Assembly (NCBI RefSeq): GCF_002803075.1
Contig: NZ_NNBK01000018.1
Coordinates: forward strand, 113,412-177,411
Length of the DNA stretch: 64,000 nt
Direction: 5' to 3'
From: Streptomyces sp. CB01373
GTDB lineage: Bacteria; Actinomycetota; Actinomycetes; Streptomycetales; Streptomycetaceae
In this document: in pieces, positions 24,571 to 31,988 of the stretch
How the letters are laid out: each line of letters begins with the position of its first letter
Numbering within the stretch: the first letter of the stretch is position 1
Notes under the pieces: model-generated
Told to the model about the DNA's origin: nothing
Database searches by the model: none
The model's input: only the letters and a program-made list of their open reading frames with translations
Made by a program: the position numbers and the translations under genes

Positions 24571-25404
24571 ATGCCGCCCGTTCGCTCCCGTCTGCTCTAC
24601 GTCACCGACCTGGCGTACCCGGCCCGTGGACGCCGCTACTGCGACGAGGACATCCGGCTCACCTCCCGCCTGCGCGAGGACTTCGACCTGGCCCTGTGCA
24701 ACCCCCGGGACGCCGCCGCGCTGATGGACGCCTTCGACGCCGTCGTCGTCCGCAACAGCGGACCCGTCCTGGAGTACCAGGCGGCGTACGACGGCTTCCG
24801 GGCCCGGGCACTGGACCGGAAGACACCGGTCTACAACCCGCTCACCGGCCGCGCGGACATGGCCGGCAAGCAGTACCTCCTCGACCTCAGCGCCGCCGGC
24901 CGCCCGGTCATCCCCACCGTCGACCGCCCCGAGGACCTGCACCGGCTCCCCGCGGCCGACCGCTACGTGGTCAAGCCCAAGCTGGGCGCCGACTCCATAG
25001 GCCTGCGCACCGTCCCCGCCGGGGAACTGCCCGCCCTCGCAGACGGCAGCGTCCTCGTCCAGCCGCGCATCGAGTTCGCCTACGAGGTCTCGTTCTACTT
25101 CGTCGACCACGACTTCCAGTACGCCCTGTACGCCCCGGACCCGGAGCGGCGCTGGGAGCTGCGCCCCTACGAACCCTCCCGCGAGGACCTGGAGTTCGCC
25201 GAGGACTTCGTCGCATGGAACACCCTCGCCCACGGCATCCAGCGGGTCGACGCCTGCCGCGCCCCGAGCGGCGAACTGCTGCTGGTCGAACTGGAGGACC
25301 TCAACCCCTACTTGTCCCTGGACGCCGTCGACGACACACGCCGGGAGGCCTTCGTCGCCGCGATGAAGTCGTCCCTGCACCGCTTTCTCGCCGCCACCGG
25401 ATGA
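24571..25404 (+). CDS. ATP-grasp domain protein
   Basis: A 277-residue cytoplasmic ATP-grasp ligase-like protein. Visible blocks are RLLYVTDLAYPARGRRYCDEDIRL, the lysine-containing nucleotide strand RYVVKPKLGADSIGLRTV, VLVQPRIEF and the Mg-binding end LLLVELEDLNPYLSLD. Members join a carboxylate to an amine or thiol through an acyl-phosphate. The acceptor and product are unknown. It is divergent from the TetR gene and shares its operator region. Confidence 0.82.
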   Translation: MPPVRSRLLYVTDLAYPARGRRYCDEDIRLTSRLREDFDLALCNPRDAAALMDAFDAVVVRNSGPVLEYQAAYDGFRARALDRKTPVYNPLTGRADMAGKQYLLDLSAAGRPVIPTVDRPEDLHRLPAADRYVVKPKLGADSIGLRTVPAGELPALADGSVLVQPRIEFAYEVSFYFVDHDFQYALYAPDPERRWELRPYEPSREDLEFAEDFVAWNTLAHGIQRVDACRAPSGELLLVELEDLNPYLSLDAVDDTRREAFVAAMKSSLHRFLAATG

Positions 25405-25418
25405 GCCGCGGATGAGCC

Positions 25419-25442
25419 GCCGCCCGCCGCGACGCGGGCGGC
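25419..25442. terminator. Terminator hairpin after the ATP-grasp gene
   Basis: A perfect 9-bp GC stem (GCCGCCCGC and GCGGGCGGC) with a 6-nt loop, 14 bp beyond the ATP-grasp stop codon. Confidence 0.6.
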
Positions 25443-25516
25443 GCTGAACCGGCCGGGCGGCGGCCGCGTATCACTCCCCGGGATGGGGCCCGGACGCAGA
25501 GCGTGAGGAGTGCAGT

Positions 25517-26185
25517 GTGTCGACACCGCCCGGACACGGACAGCCGCACGGCGGGGAGCCCCTGGAGCCGGTACGCGTCATCCGGCCCAGACGGACCGAC
25601 GCCCTCGCCGACCTCATGCGGGAGTTCAGGGAGTACCAGCGGAGCGCCACCGACGGACCCGCCGAGGACGCGGCGACCGAGGAACTCCCGGCCACGCCGG
25701 CCGGGAGGCCCGCGTCCCGCCATGTGCCGCTCCCGGAGCCGGCCGGAGCGGGGCGTTCACTGCGCTGGGCCGCCGTCGCGGTCGCCGTCGTCGCGGCCGC
25801 GCTGCTCGGTTTCGGCTGCGCCCTTCTGCTGCCCGCCCGGGGCGGGGCCGCCGGCACGGCGGCCCCGCCGCAGTCGTCCGTGACCGCCGCAGACCCGCCC
25901 GCCCGGGCCACAGCCCCCACCGCGGCCTCGTCAATCGATCCGGACGGCCCCGGCACCCTGCGTGAGGGCGACAGCGGCGCGGACGTCACCGCACTGCAAG
26001 AACGCCTCCTGCGCATCCCGGACGTCTACCGTGACGGCTCCATCAACGGCCGCTACGACGGCGAACTGAAGGAGGCCGTCGCCCGCTTCCAGCTCTGGTA
26101 CGGCATCAGGGGCGACGAGACCGGCGTCTACGGCGACGACACCCGCCGCGCCCTGGAGTCCCGCACGACGGCCGACGGCGGATGA
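25517..26185 (+). CDS. Membrane-anchored peptidoglycan-binding protein
   Basis: A 222-residue protein with a cytoplasmic N-terminus (residues 1-80, containing VIRPRRTDALADLMREFREYQRS), one membrane helix (WAAVAVAVVAAALLGFGCALLL), a Pro/Ala/Thr-rich linker, and an extracellular PG_binding_1 domain (LREGDSGADVTALQERLLRI, YDGELKEAVARFQLWYGI). It has no catalytic domain, so it probably anchors or senses peptidoglycan. The GTG at 25517 has GAGGAG 6 nt upstream. Confidence 0.85.
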   Translation: MSTPPGHGQPHGGEPLEPVRVIRPRRTDALADLMREFREYQRSATDGPAEDAATEELPATPAGRPASRHVPLPEPAGAGRSLRWAAVAVAVVAAALLGFGCALLLPARGGAAGTAAPPQSSVTAADPPARATAPTAASSIDPDGPGTLREGDSGADVTALQERLLRIPDVYRDGSINGRYDGELKEAVARFQLWYGIRGDETGVYGDDTRRALESRTTADGG

Positions 26186-26212
26186 ACACGACGACCGCGC
26201 GGCGGGCGGGGC

Positions 26213-28636
26213 CTACGCCGGCTGCGCGGGCACCCGGAGGTCGAGGACGCAGACGTCGTCGCGGCGTTCCCTCTCCAGCATCGAGGCCAGCAGCGACCCC
26301 AGCGCACCGGCCGGGTCGCCACGCCCAGCCGCGGCCGCCCCGGCGAGTCGCTCCAGGCCCTCCTGGATGCCCTCGCCGGGCCGCTCGACCAGGCCGTCGG
26401 TGTACAGCAGCAACCGGTCGCCCGGCTCCAGCCGGCACTCAGCCTCCTCGAACACCGGGGTTCCGGTCGCGCCGAGCAGAACACCGTGCGGACGGTCCAG
26501 GAAGCGCGGCTCGCCCCGGCGCAGCAGCAGCGGCGGCGGGTGGCCCGCCTGGGCCCACAGCAGACGGCGCTCGGCCGGCTTGTACCGGGCCAGCACCATG
26601 GTGGCCGTGCGACGCGTGTCGCGGGAGTGCAGCAGCAGGGTGTTCAGCCCGAGGAGCGCGTCCGTCAGCGCCGAACCGGTGAGGATCATGCCCTTGGCCG
26701 TGAAACGGAGCTGGGCCATGGTGGCCACCGCGTCGATGCCGTGCCCGGCGACGTCGCCGATCACGAACAGCGCGTCACCGCCCGGAAGTTCGATCGCGCT
26801 GAACCAGTCACCACCGACGTGGATCCCCGACTGCGCCGGCAGATAGGCCACGTCGACCCGGAGTCCGGCCAGCCGCACGGGCCGCCGGGGAAGCGGCAGC
26901 AGCGCGTGCTGGAGCCGGCCTGCCAGCGTCCGCTCGGCCTGGAGGATCCCGTGCTGCGCCAGGATCGCCCGCTCGCTCTCCACCAGGGCGAGTTCGGCGC
27001 TGCGCTGCGCGGTGAGGTCCTGCACGAAGCCGTGCACCTGGACCGGGGTGCCCTCGGCGTCCGGTACGGCCTCGGCGACGACCCGCAGGTGCCGTACCCC
27101 GGCCGCCGTTCTGATCCGGAACGGCACGTCGAACGGCTTGCCCTCACCGAGCAGTTCGCGCACCACCCGGGCGAGTGCGGGTTCGTCCTCTGGCAGGGCG
27201 AGCTCCGGCAGTTCGGCCAGGCGGACCGGGCCGTCCCCGGGGTCGCGGCCGCACAACTCGTAGACCTGGTACGACCAGACCGCCTCCTGGGTGACCAGGT
27301 TCCAGGTGGCCCAGCCGAGGCGGCCCAGCCGCTGGATGTCCGCGAGGCGCTGCTCCTGGCGGTCGGAGGACTCGTGCCGCAGCCAGGTGACCACCAGGCC
27401 CTCGCCCAGCCGGGCGGCCCGCACCGAGTACATCGACAGTTCCTGGCCGCCCGGCCCCAGCTCCTGCCGCGCGAACGGCTCGCCCTCGAAGGACTCCCCG
27501 CCGCTCAGCGCGTCCAGCCAGCCCTGCCACAGCGGCTCCCGGGCGACGGCCGGCCAGCACTCCAGGACCCGGCGGCCGACCAGTTCGCGTCCGCCCCGGC
27601 CGGCCACGTCGACGGTCTGCGCCGTCGCGGCGTCGATGCGGTAGTCCTCGACCTCGCCCGACGGCGACCGCAGCGGGGTGAGCAGCAGCGTGGCGCCGGG
27701 CAGCGCGTCGAACAGGGCACGGACCACGGCGTCGGTACCGTCCCCGGCACCCGCCACGGCGGGCTCCGGCCGGGTGACGAAGGCACGCAGCCGGCTCGCG
27801 CACAGCCGGGTCATTCCGCGCAGCAGCTCCCGGACGTCCGGGGGGAAGGGGCCCTCGCGGTCGCGCAGCACACCGATGACGGCGTCCGCCGTGTCCCCCT
27901 GGAGCACGGGCAGCCAGGCACGGGTGCGCCACGGGCCGGCCGGACCCCCGATCGGCACGTACCGCTTGCTGTCCTCGGCGAGGTCCTCCAGCCACAGTTC
28001 CTCGCGGGTCTCCAGGGCGTGCCGGGCGGCCACGCCGCTGACCGGCGGCACGTGCCGCCACAGGTCGGCGAACGCGTCGTCGACGCCGGCGTGGCCGGTC
28101 AGCTCCAGCCCTCCGGAGGGCAGCCTCCGGTAGATCACCACGGCGGCGGCGCCCACGGGCACGGCGACGTGCTCCAGCAGACACTGGGCGAGATCCCGTG
28201 AGGTGCCGACGCGGACCAGAGCCCTGCCGAACACCGCGAGGACCCCCGAGCCGCCGTCCCCGCACGGAACATCCGCCCCGGTCTCGGCGGGGCCCGGCCG
28301 GGCGGCGGCGGGCGCGGGGTCCTCGGGTGCGGGTGCTGCCGGCTCGGCGTCGGACGGGTCCGGTCGGGACTCCAGGGCGCCGAGGGTGATCCAGCACTCC
28401 TCCATGAGCGTGTGGTCCGCGGTCTTGGAGCGTGCCAGCAGTTCCTCGTACGCGGCCTCCGCCCCGCAGCCGGTCAGCGCCATCAGCGCCCCCTTGGCCC
28501 GCTCCAGCACGGCCGAGGCCGCCTCCTGGTCCTGGAGCCGGTCGAGCTCGGCCCGCTGCCTTGCCACCATCTTGGCCAGCGCCGCCATGTCGGGGGCGGT
28601 GCCGGACTCCGCGGGGACGGCGGGTTCGCTGGTCAC
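26213..28636 (-). CDS. Multidomain SpoIIE/PP2C phosphatase with ANTAR-like, GAF and PAS domains
   Basis: A serine/threonine phosphatase of about 807 residues. In order: an ANTAR-like N-terminus (VLERAKGALMALTGCGAEAAYEELLARSK), a GAF domain (about 140-290), a PAS-like region (about 310-420), a second PAS with PAC (WNLVTQEAVWSYQVYELCG to VQVHGFVQDLTAQR), and the SpoIIE domain (GLRVDVAYLPAQSGIHVGGDWF, VIGDVAGHGIDAVATMAQLR, LLLYTDGLVERPG, RDDVCVLDLRV) with metal-binding Asp residues. Such proteins usually dephosphorylate anti-anti-sigma factors. An upstream GTG at 28672 would add 12 residues. Confidence 0.9.
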   Translation of the reverse strand: MTSEPAVPAESGTAPDMAALAKMVARQRAELDRLQDQEAASAVLERAKGALMALTGCGAEAAYEELLARSKTADHTLMEECWITLGALESRPDPSDAEPAAPAPEDPAPAAARPGPAETGADVPCGDGGSGVLAVFGRALVRVGTSRDLAQCLLEHVAVPVGAAAVVIYRRLPSGGLELTGHAGVDDAFADLWRHVPPVSGVAARHALETREELWLEDLAEDSKRYVPIGGPAGPWRTRAWLPVLQGDTADAVIGVLRDREGPFPPDVRELLRGMTRLCASRLRAFVTRPEPAVAGAGDGTDAVVRALFDALPGATLLLTPLRSPSGEVEDYRIDAATAQTVDVAGRGGRELVGRRVLECWPAVAREPLWQGWLDALSGGESFEGEPFARQELGPGGQELSMYSVRAARLGEGLVVTWLRHESSDRQEQRLADIQRLGRLGWATWNLVTQEAVWSYQVYELCGRDPGDGPVRLAELPELALPEDEPALARVVRELLGEGKPFDVPFRIRTAAGVRHLRVVAEAVPDAEGTPVQVHGFVQDLTAQRSAELALVESERAILAQHGILQAERTLAGRLQHALLPLPRRPVRLAGLRVDVAYLPAQSGIHVGGDWFSAIELPGGDALFVIGDVAGHGIDAVATMAQLRFTAKGMILTGSALTDALLGLNTLLLHSRDTRRTATMVLARYKPAERRLLWAQAGHPPPLLLRRGEPRFLDRPHGVLLGATGTPVFEEAECRLEPGDRLLLYTDGLVERPGEGIQEGLERLAGAAAAGRGDPAGALGSLLASMLERERRDDVCVLDLRVPAQPA

Positions 28637-28731
28637 GCGTCGAGCATCGCACATACCGGCCGGTCCGATCACCGGATTGCCGGCCCGTATTCACGGGGGA
28701 TCCGGCGCCGGGCGAGCACGGCCGGGACGTC

Positions 28732-29106
28732 TCACCGGTGTCCCGCGCGCTCCGCGAGTGCCTCCGTGACCACGCGGACGCCGCGCGCGATGTGCTGGAG
28801 TTGCAGCAGTTCGGCGGCGTACAGCTTGATCGTGTGCTCGATGACCGCTTCGGGCACACCGAGCCGGGGCAGCTCGGCGCGCGCGGTCTGCAGGGCGGTG
28901 CGGGCCACCCGGACCTCCTGCTGGACCTGTATCTGCGCATGCCGGGCGAGCAGGACGGGGTGGCGGATCAGCGCCGGGTAGCTGCCGTAGCGCGCCGGGA
29001 CCAGTTCGCGGAGCCACTTGGCCGCGGAGCGTTCCCAGTCGTGGCTGCCGGGGGTCTTGACCTGGCGGGGCCAGTCCGGGCCGAGGCGCGTGGTCGTCTG
29101 GGTCAT
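28732..29106 (-). CDS. Conserved hypothetical protein (124 aa)
   Basis: A soluble, mostly helical protein without signal or membrane segments. It begins MTQTTTRLGPDWPRQVKTPG and continues with long helices containing RHAQIQVQQEVRVARTALQ and KLYAAELLQLQHIARGVRVV. Heptad-like spacing in the second half suggests a coiled coil. It lies upstream of the SpoIIE phosphatase gene on the same strand, 95 bp away, so co-expression is possible. I do not recognise the family. Confidence 0.75.
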   Translation of the reverse strand: MTQTTTRLGPDWPRQVKTPGSHDWERSAAKWLRELVPARYGSYPALIRHPVLLARHAQIQVQQEVRVARTALQTARAELPRLGVPEAVIEHTIKLYAAELLQLQHIARGVRVVTEALAERAGHR

Positions 29107-29172
29107 GGCATCGCTTCCGGTGTGCGGCGTCGTGCAGGGGTGGGACGACGACGGGGTGGGACAACGAGGTGA

Positions 29173-29204
29173 GCGGCCCCGGCCTAGGGGAGGGCCGGGG
29201 CCGC
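29173..29204. other. Strong hairpin in the leader/upstream region of the 124-aa gene
   Basis: A perfect 12-bp stem, GCGGCCCCGGCC and GGCCGGGGCCGC, with an 8-nt loop, 67 bp upstream of the start at 29106. It could be a terminator for transcripts arriving from the RpiR gene or an element of the 5' leader. To its right (29328-29380) is an unusually AT-rich stretch containing TATTTATATATG. Confidence 0.6.
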
Positions 29205-29389
29205 CGCGGGCGCTCGCGCAGGCGATGCCCGACCCGGCACCCCATGTGCCGACGCCGGTGGGAGACGGCGGCTCGGGGCCCGTGCAGGGTGGCGCACGTA
29301 CCGGGGTTGGGCCGGGCCGTGATCCGTGAGCAGTATTTATATATGCCGCCCGCTTGGCAAGGAGTATGTAAACATTCATGTTCCACCGG

Positions 29390-30337
29390 TCAGTCCCGGA
29401 GGAAGAAGTCGTGCTGGTCGGCGATCTGCTCGTACGCCTCCAGCCGGGCCTGGGTCCGTTCCGGATCGGCGTCGGTCATGGCCTGGAGCAGCGCCGCGCA
29501 CATCACTCCGGGCGCGGCGTAGGTGTCGAAGACCAGCCGGGACCCGGTCCCGGTGGCGAAGGTGACGTCGGCCTCGTCGGCCACCGGTCCGAGCGCCAGG
29601 TCGGTGATCACGGCCACCTTGAGCCCGGCGTCGCGGGCCACCCGGACGGCGGCCAGGGTCTCGTGGGCGTGCCGGGGCATGGAGAAGGCCAGCACCCAGG
29701 TGCCGCCGGCCTCCCGGGCCTGCAGCAGCGTGTCGTAGGCGACGCTGCCGCCGCGGGTCACCAGCCGCACGTCCGGATGGATGCGCCGCGCCGCGTAGGC
29801 GAAGTACTCGGCGAGCGACGCCGAGATGCGCAGGCCGAGGACGGTCAGCGGGGTCGAGAGCGACAGCGCGCGGCCTGTGTCGATCACGAGACGGGGGTCG
29901 GCGAAGTCGCGGCGCAGGTTCTCCAGGTTCTCGATCTCCGCGTCGACGGCCGCCTGGAGTTCGTTGCTCCGGTCCTGCTCGGCCGCGCCCGGCCCGCCCG
30001 CCAGCCTCCGCAGCGCGAAGGACTGGAGCCTCTCGCGCAACGCGGGGTAGCCGCTGAAGCCGACCGCCGCGGCGAACCGCGTCACCGACGGCTGGCTGAC
30101 GCCGACCCGGTCGGCCAGCTCCGTGATCGACAGGAACGCGGCCTCGGTGATGTTCTCGATCAGGTACTGCGCGATGCGGCGCTGCCCGGGAGACAGATGG
30201 GGTCCGTCGAAGATCGTCCTGAGCTGGGACGCGGGGGCGGCCTCCGCCCGGGGCGCCGTCTTTCCCGAGGTGATCGCGGACGCCTGCGCGCGCGCCTGCT
30301 GCGGTGATGACACCGGCGCGCTTCCTTTGTCTCCCAC
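29390..30337 (-). CDS. MurR/RpiR family sugar-responsive regulator
   Basis: A 315-residue regulator. The N-terminal HTH_6 domain is visible in LSPGQRRIAQYLIENITEAAFLSI, ELADRVGVSQPSVTRFAAAVGFSGYPALRERL, and the C-terminal part holds an SIS sugar-phosphate-binding domain (LTVLGLRISASLAEYFAYAA, TWVLAFSMPRHAHETLAAVRVARDAGLKVAVITD). It probably senses a phosphosugar. It lies downstream of the P-loop kinase gene and close to the divergent GH65/beta-phosphoglucomutase operon, which is a plausible target. Confidence 0.9.
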   Translation of the reverse strand: MGDKGSAPVSSPQQARAQASAITSGKTAPRAEAAPASQLRTIFDGPHLSPGQRRIAQYLIENITEAAFLSITELADRVGVSQPSVTRFAAAVGFSGYPALRERLQSFALRRLAGGPGAAEQDRSNELQAAVDAEIENLENLRRDFADPRLVIDTGRALSLSTPLTVLGLRISASLAEYFAYAARRIHPDVRLVTRGGSVAYDTLLQAREAGGTWVLAFSMPRHAHETLAAVRVARDAGLKVAVITDLALGPVADEADVTFATGTGSRLVFDTYAAPGVMCAALLQAMTDADPERTQARLEAYEQIADQHDFFLRD

Positions 30338-30470
30338 AGAGGCCCAACATAGTCCAACGCGGCACGGCCGCCGCTTCGTCGGGTGACCGGGAGCGGATTC
30401 GCCGGACGTCCGGGACCGGGTCGGTCGGGCGACCCGCCCGGAACTCGTCGGCGGCCGGGACCGGCCGGGC

Positions 30471-31130
30471 TCAGGCCACCCGCCTGCCGGGCGGCAGGGC
30501 CGACGGCGGCACGATCAGGTCGGCGCGGGACCGGGTCGCCGCGACCAGGTCGGCGTTGCGCTGGTCGGTGCCCAGGACCCAGGCCACCGCCTCCCGGTGC
30601 GACTTGCCGAACTCCTCGTGCCGGGCGACCAGGCGGCGTACGCGCTCCGGCTCGTCGAGTTCGCAGAACCACACCTCGTCCAGGCGGGGCCGCACCCGCG
30701 CCCACAAACCGGTGTCCAGCAGCAGGTAGTTGCCCTCCGTCACCACCAGCCGGGCCGACGGCGGCACCGGGACGGTGCCCGCGACGGGCTGCTCCAGGAC
30801 GCGGTCGAAGCCGGGCGCGTACACCGTCTCGTCCGTCTCCTCGCGCAGCCGCCTCAGCAGCGCCGCGTACCCCGCCGCGTCGAAGGTGTCCGGCGCGCCC
30901 TTGCGGTCGCGGCGGCCGAGCCGGTCGAGTTCGGCGTCGGCGAGGTGGAAGCCGTCCATGGGCACGTGCGCCACCCAGGGCTCCCCGTCCGCGTTCAGCG
31001 CCCGCACCACGTGCTCGGCCAGGGTCGACTTGCCGGCGCCGGGGCTGCCCGCGACCCCGAGGACCGTTCGGTGTCCGGCACGGGGCAGGGCCCGGGCGCG
31101 GGCCAGGAGGTCGTCGAAGGTCAGCGGCAC
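30471..31130 (-). CDS. P-loop kinase of the nucleoside/sugar kinase (YggC-like) family
   Basis: A 219-residue P-loop kinase. Walker A is GSPGAGKST (about residues 28-36). HVPMDGFHLADAELDRLGRRDRKGAPDTFD is the highly conserved substrate region of the uridine kinase-like YggC/fructose-transport group, and LVVTEGNYLLLD and RHEEFGKSHREAVAWV complete the family pattern. The substrate is probably a sugar or nucleoside. The GTG at 31130 is chosen because the Walker region then falls at the usual distance; the ribosome site is weak. It is divergent from the HAD gene, with 105 bp between starts. Confidence 0.82.
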   Translation of the reverse strand: MPLTFDDLLARARALPRAGHRTVLGVAGSPGAGKSTLAEHVVRALNADGEPWVAHVPMDGFHLADAELDRLGRRDRKGAPDTFDAAGYAALLRRLREETDETVYAPGFDRVLEQPVAGTVPVPPSARLVVTEGNYLLLDTGLWARVRPRLDEVWFCELDEPERVRRLVARHEEFGKSHREAVAWVLGTDQRNADLVAATRSRADLIVPPSALPPGRRVA

Positions 31131-31235
31131 ACGGCACAGTGTGTCACTCGGTCGGCGGGAACGGATGGGCACAACATGGGCCGGATGTGGCACTCGACAC
31201 CCTCTCGAAGCCGCGATGCGGGGAAAGGTGCCTTT

Positions 31236-31988
31236 ATGACAGAGCTCGGTCTGCCCGAAGACATCACCGTCTGCCTCTTCGACCTCGACGGGGTGGTCAC
31301 CAAGACGGCCGTGGTGCACGCGGCCGCCTGGAAGGAGACGTTCGACGCCTTCCTGCGCGAGCGGGACGGCGCCGGTTTCCGGCCCTTCGACCCGGTCGCC
31401 GACTACGACGAGTACGTCGACGGCCGCCCGCGCGCCGACGGGGTGCGCACCTTCCTCGCCTCGCGCGGCATCGAACTGCCCGAGGGCGAGCCCGACGACC
31501 CGCCGGACGCCCCGACGGTCAACGGGATTGGCAACCGCAAGAACGAACTCTTGCTGGAGAAGATTCGTACAGAGGGTGTGGAGGCGTACGAGGGCACCCT
31601 GCGCTACATCGGGGCCGTCCGGGCCAAGGGCCTGCGGACCGCGATCGTGTCCTCCAGCGCCAACACCCGGGACGTCCTGCACTCCATCGACGCCGAACGC
31701 CTCTTCGACGTCCGTGTCGACGGAGTGGTCGCCCGCGAACGCGGCCTGCCCGGCAAGCCCCACCCCGACACCTTCCTGGCCGCCGCCCGCGCCCTGGGTG
31801 TCGACGCCGGGCGGGCCGCCGTCTTCGAGGACGCTCTGGCCGGCATGGAGGCGGGCCGCTCGGGCCGCTTCGGATACGTCGTCGGCGTCGACCGCGTGGG
31901 CCAGCGCGACGCGCTGTACGCGCACGGCGCCGACGTGGTCGTCAAGGACCTCGCCGAACTTCTCGGCGTGGGAGGAGGAACCGCGTGA
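31236..31988 (+). CDS. HAD-family beta-phosphoglucomutase-like protein
   Basis: A 250-residue HAD enzyme. The nucleophile motif is LFDLDGVV with the general acid Asp two residues on, HAAAWKETFDAFL is in the cap, motif II is VSSSAN, motif III has GKPHPDTFL (Lys), and motif IV is VFEDALAGMEAG. This set is characteristic of beta-PGM, which converts beta-glucose 1-phosphate to glucose 6-phosphate. It overlaps the GH65 gene start by 4 nt (GTGA), and GH65 phosphorylases make beta-glucose 1-phosphate, which strongly supports the function. GGGGAAAGG precedes the ATG. Confidence 0.9.
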   Translation: MTELGLPEDITVCLFDLDGVVTKTAVVHAAAWKETFDAFLRERDGAGFRPFDPVADYDEYVDGRPRADGVRTFLASRGIELPEGEPDDPPDAPTVNGIGNRKNELLLEKIRTEGVEAYEGTLRYIGAVRAKGLRTAIVSSSANTRDVLHSIDAERLFDVRVDGVVARERGLPGKPHPDTFLAAARALGVDAGRAAVFEDALAGMEAGRSGRFGYVVGVDRVGQRDALYAHGADVVVKDLAELLGVGGGTA

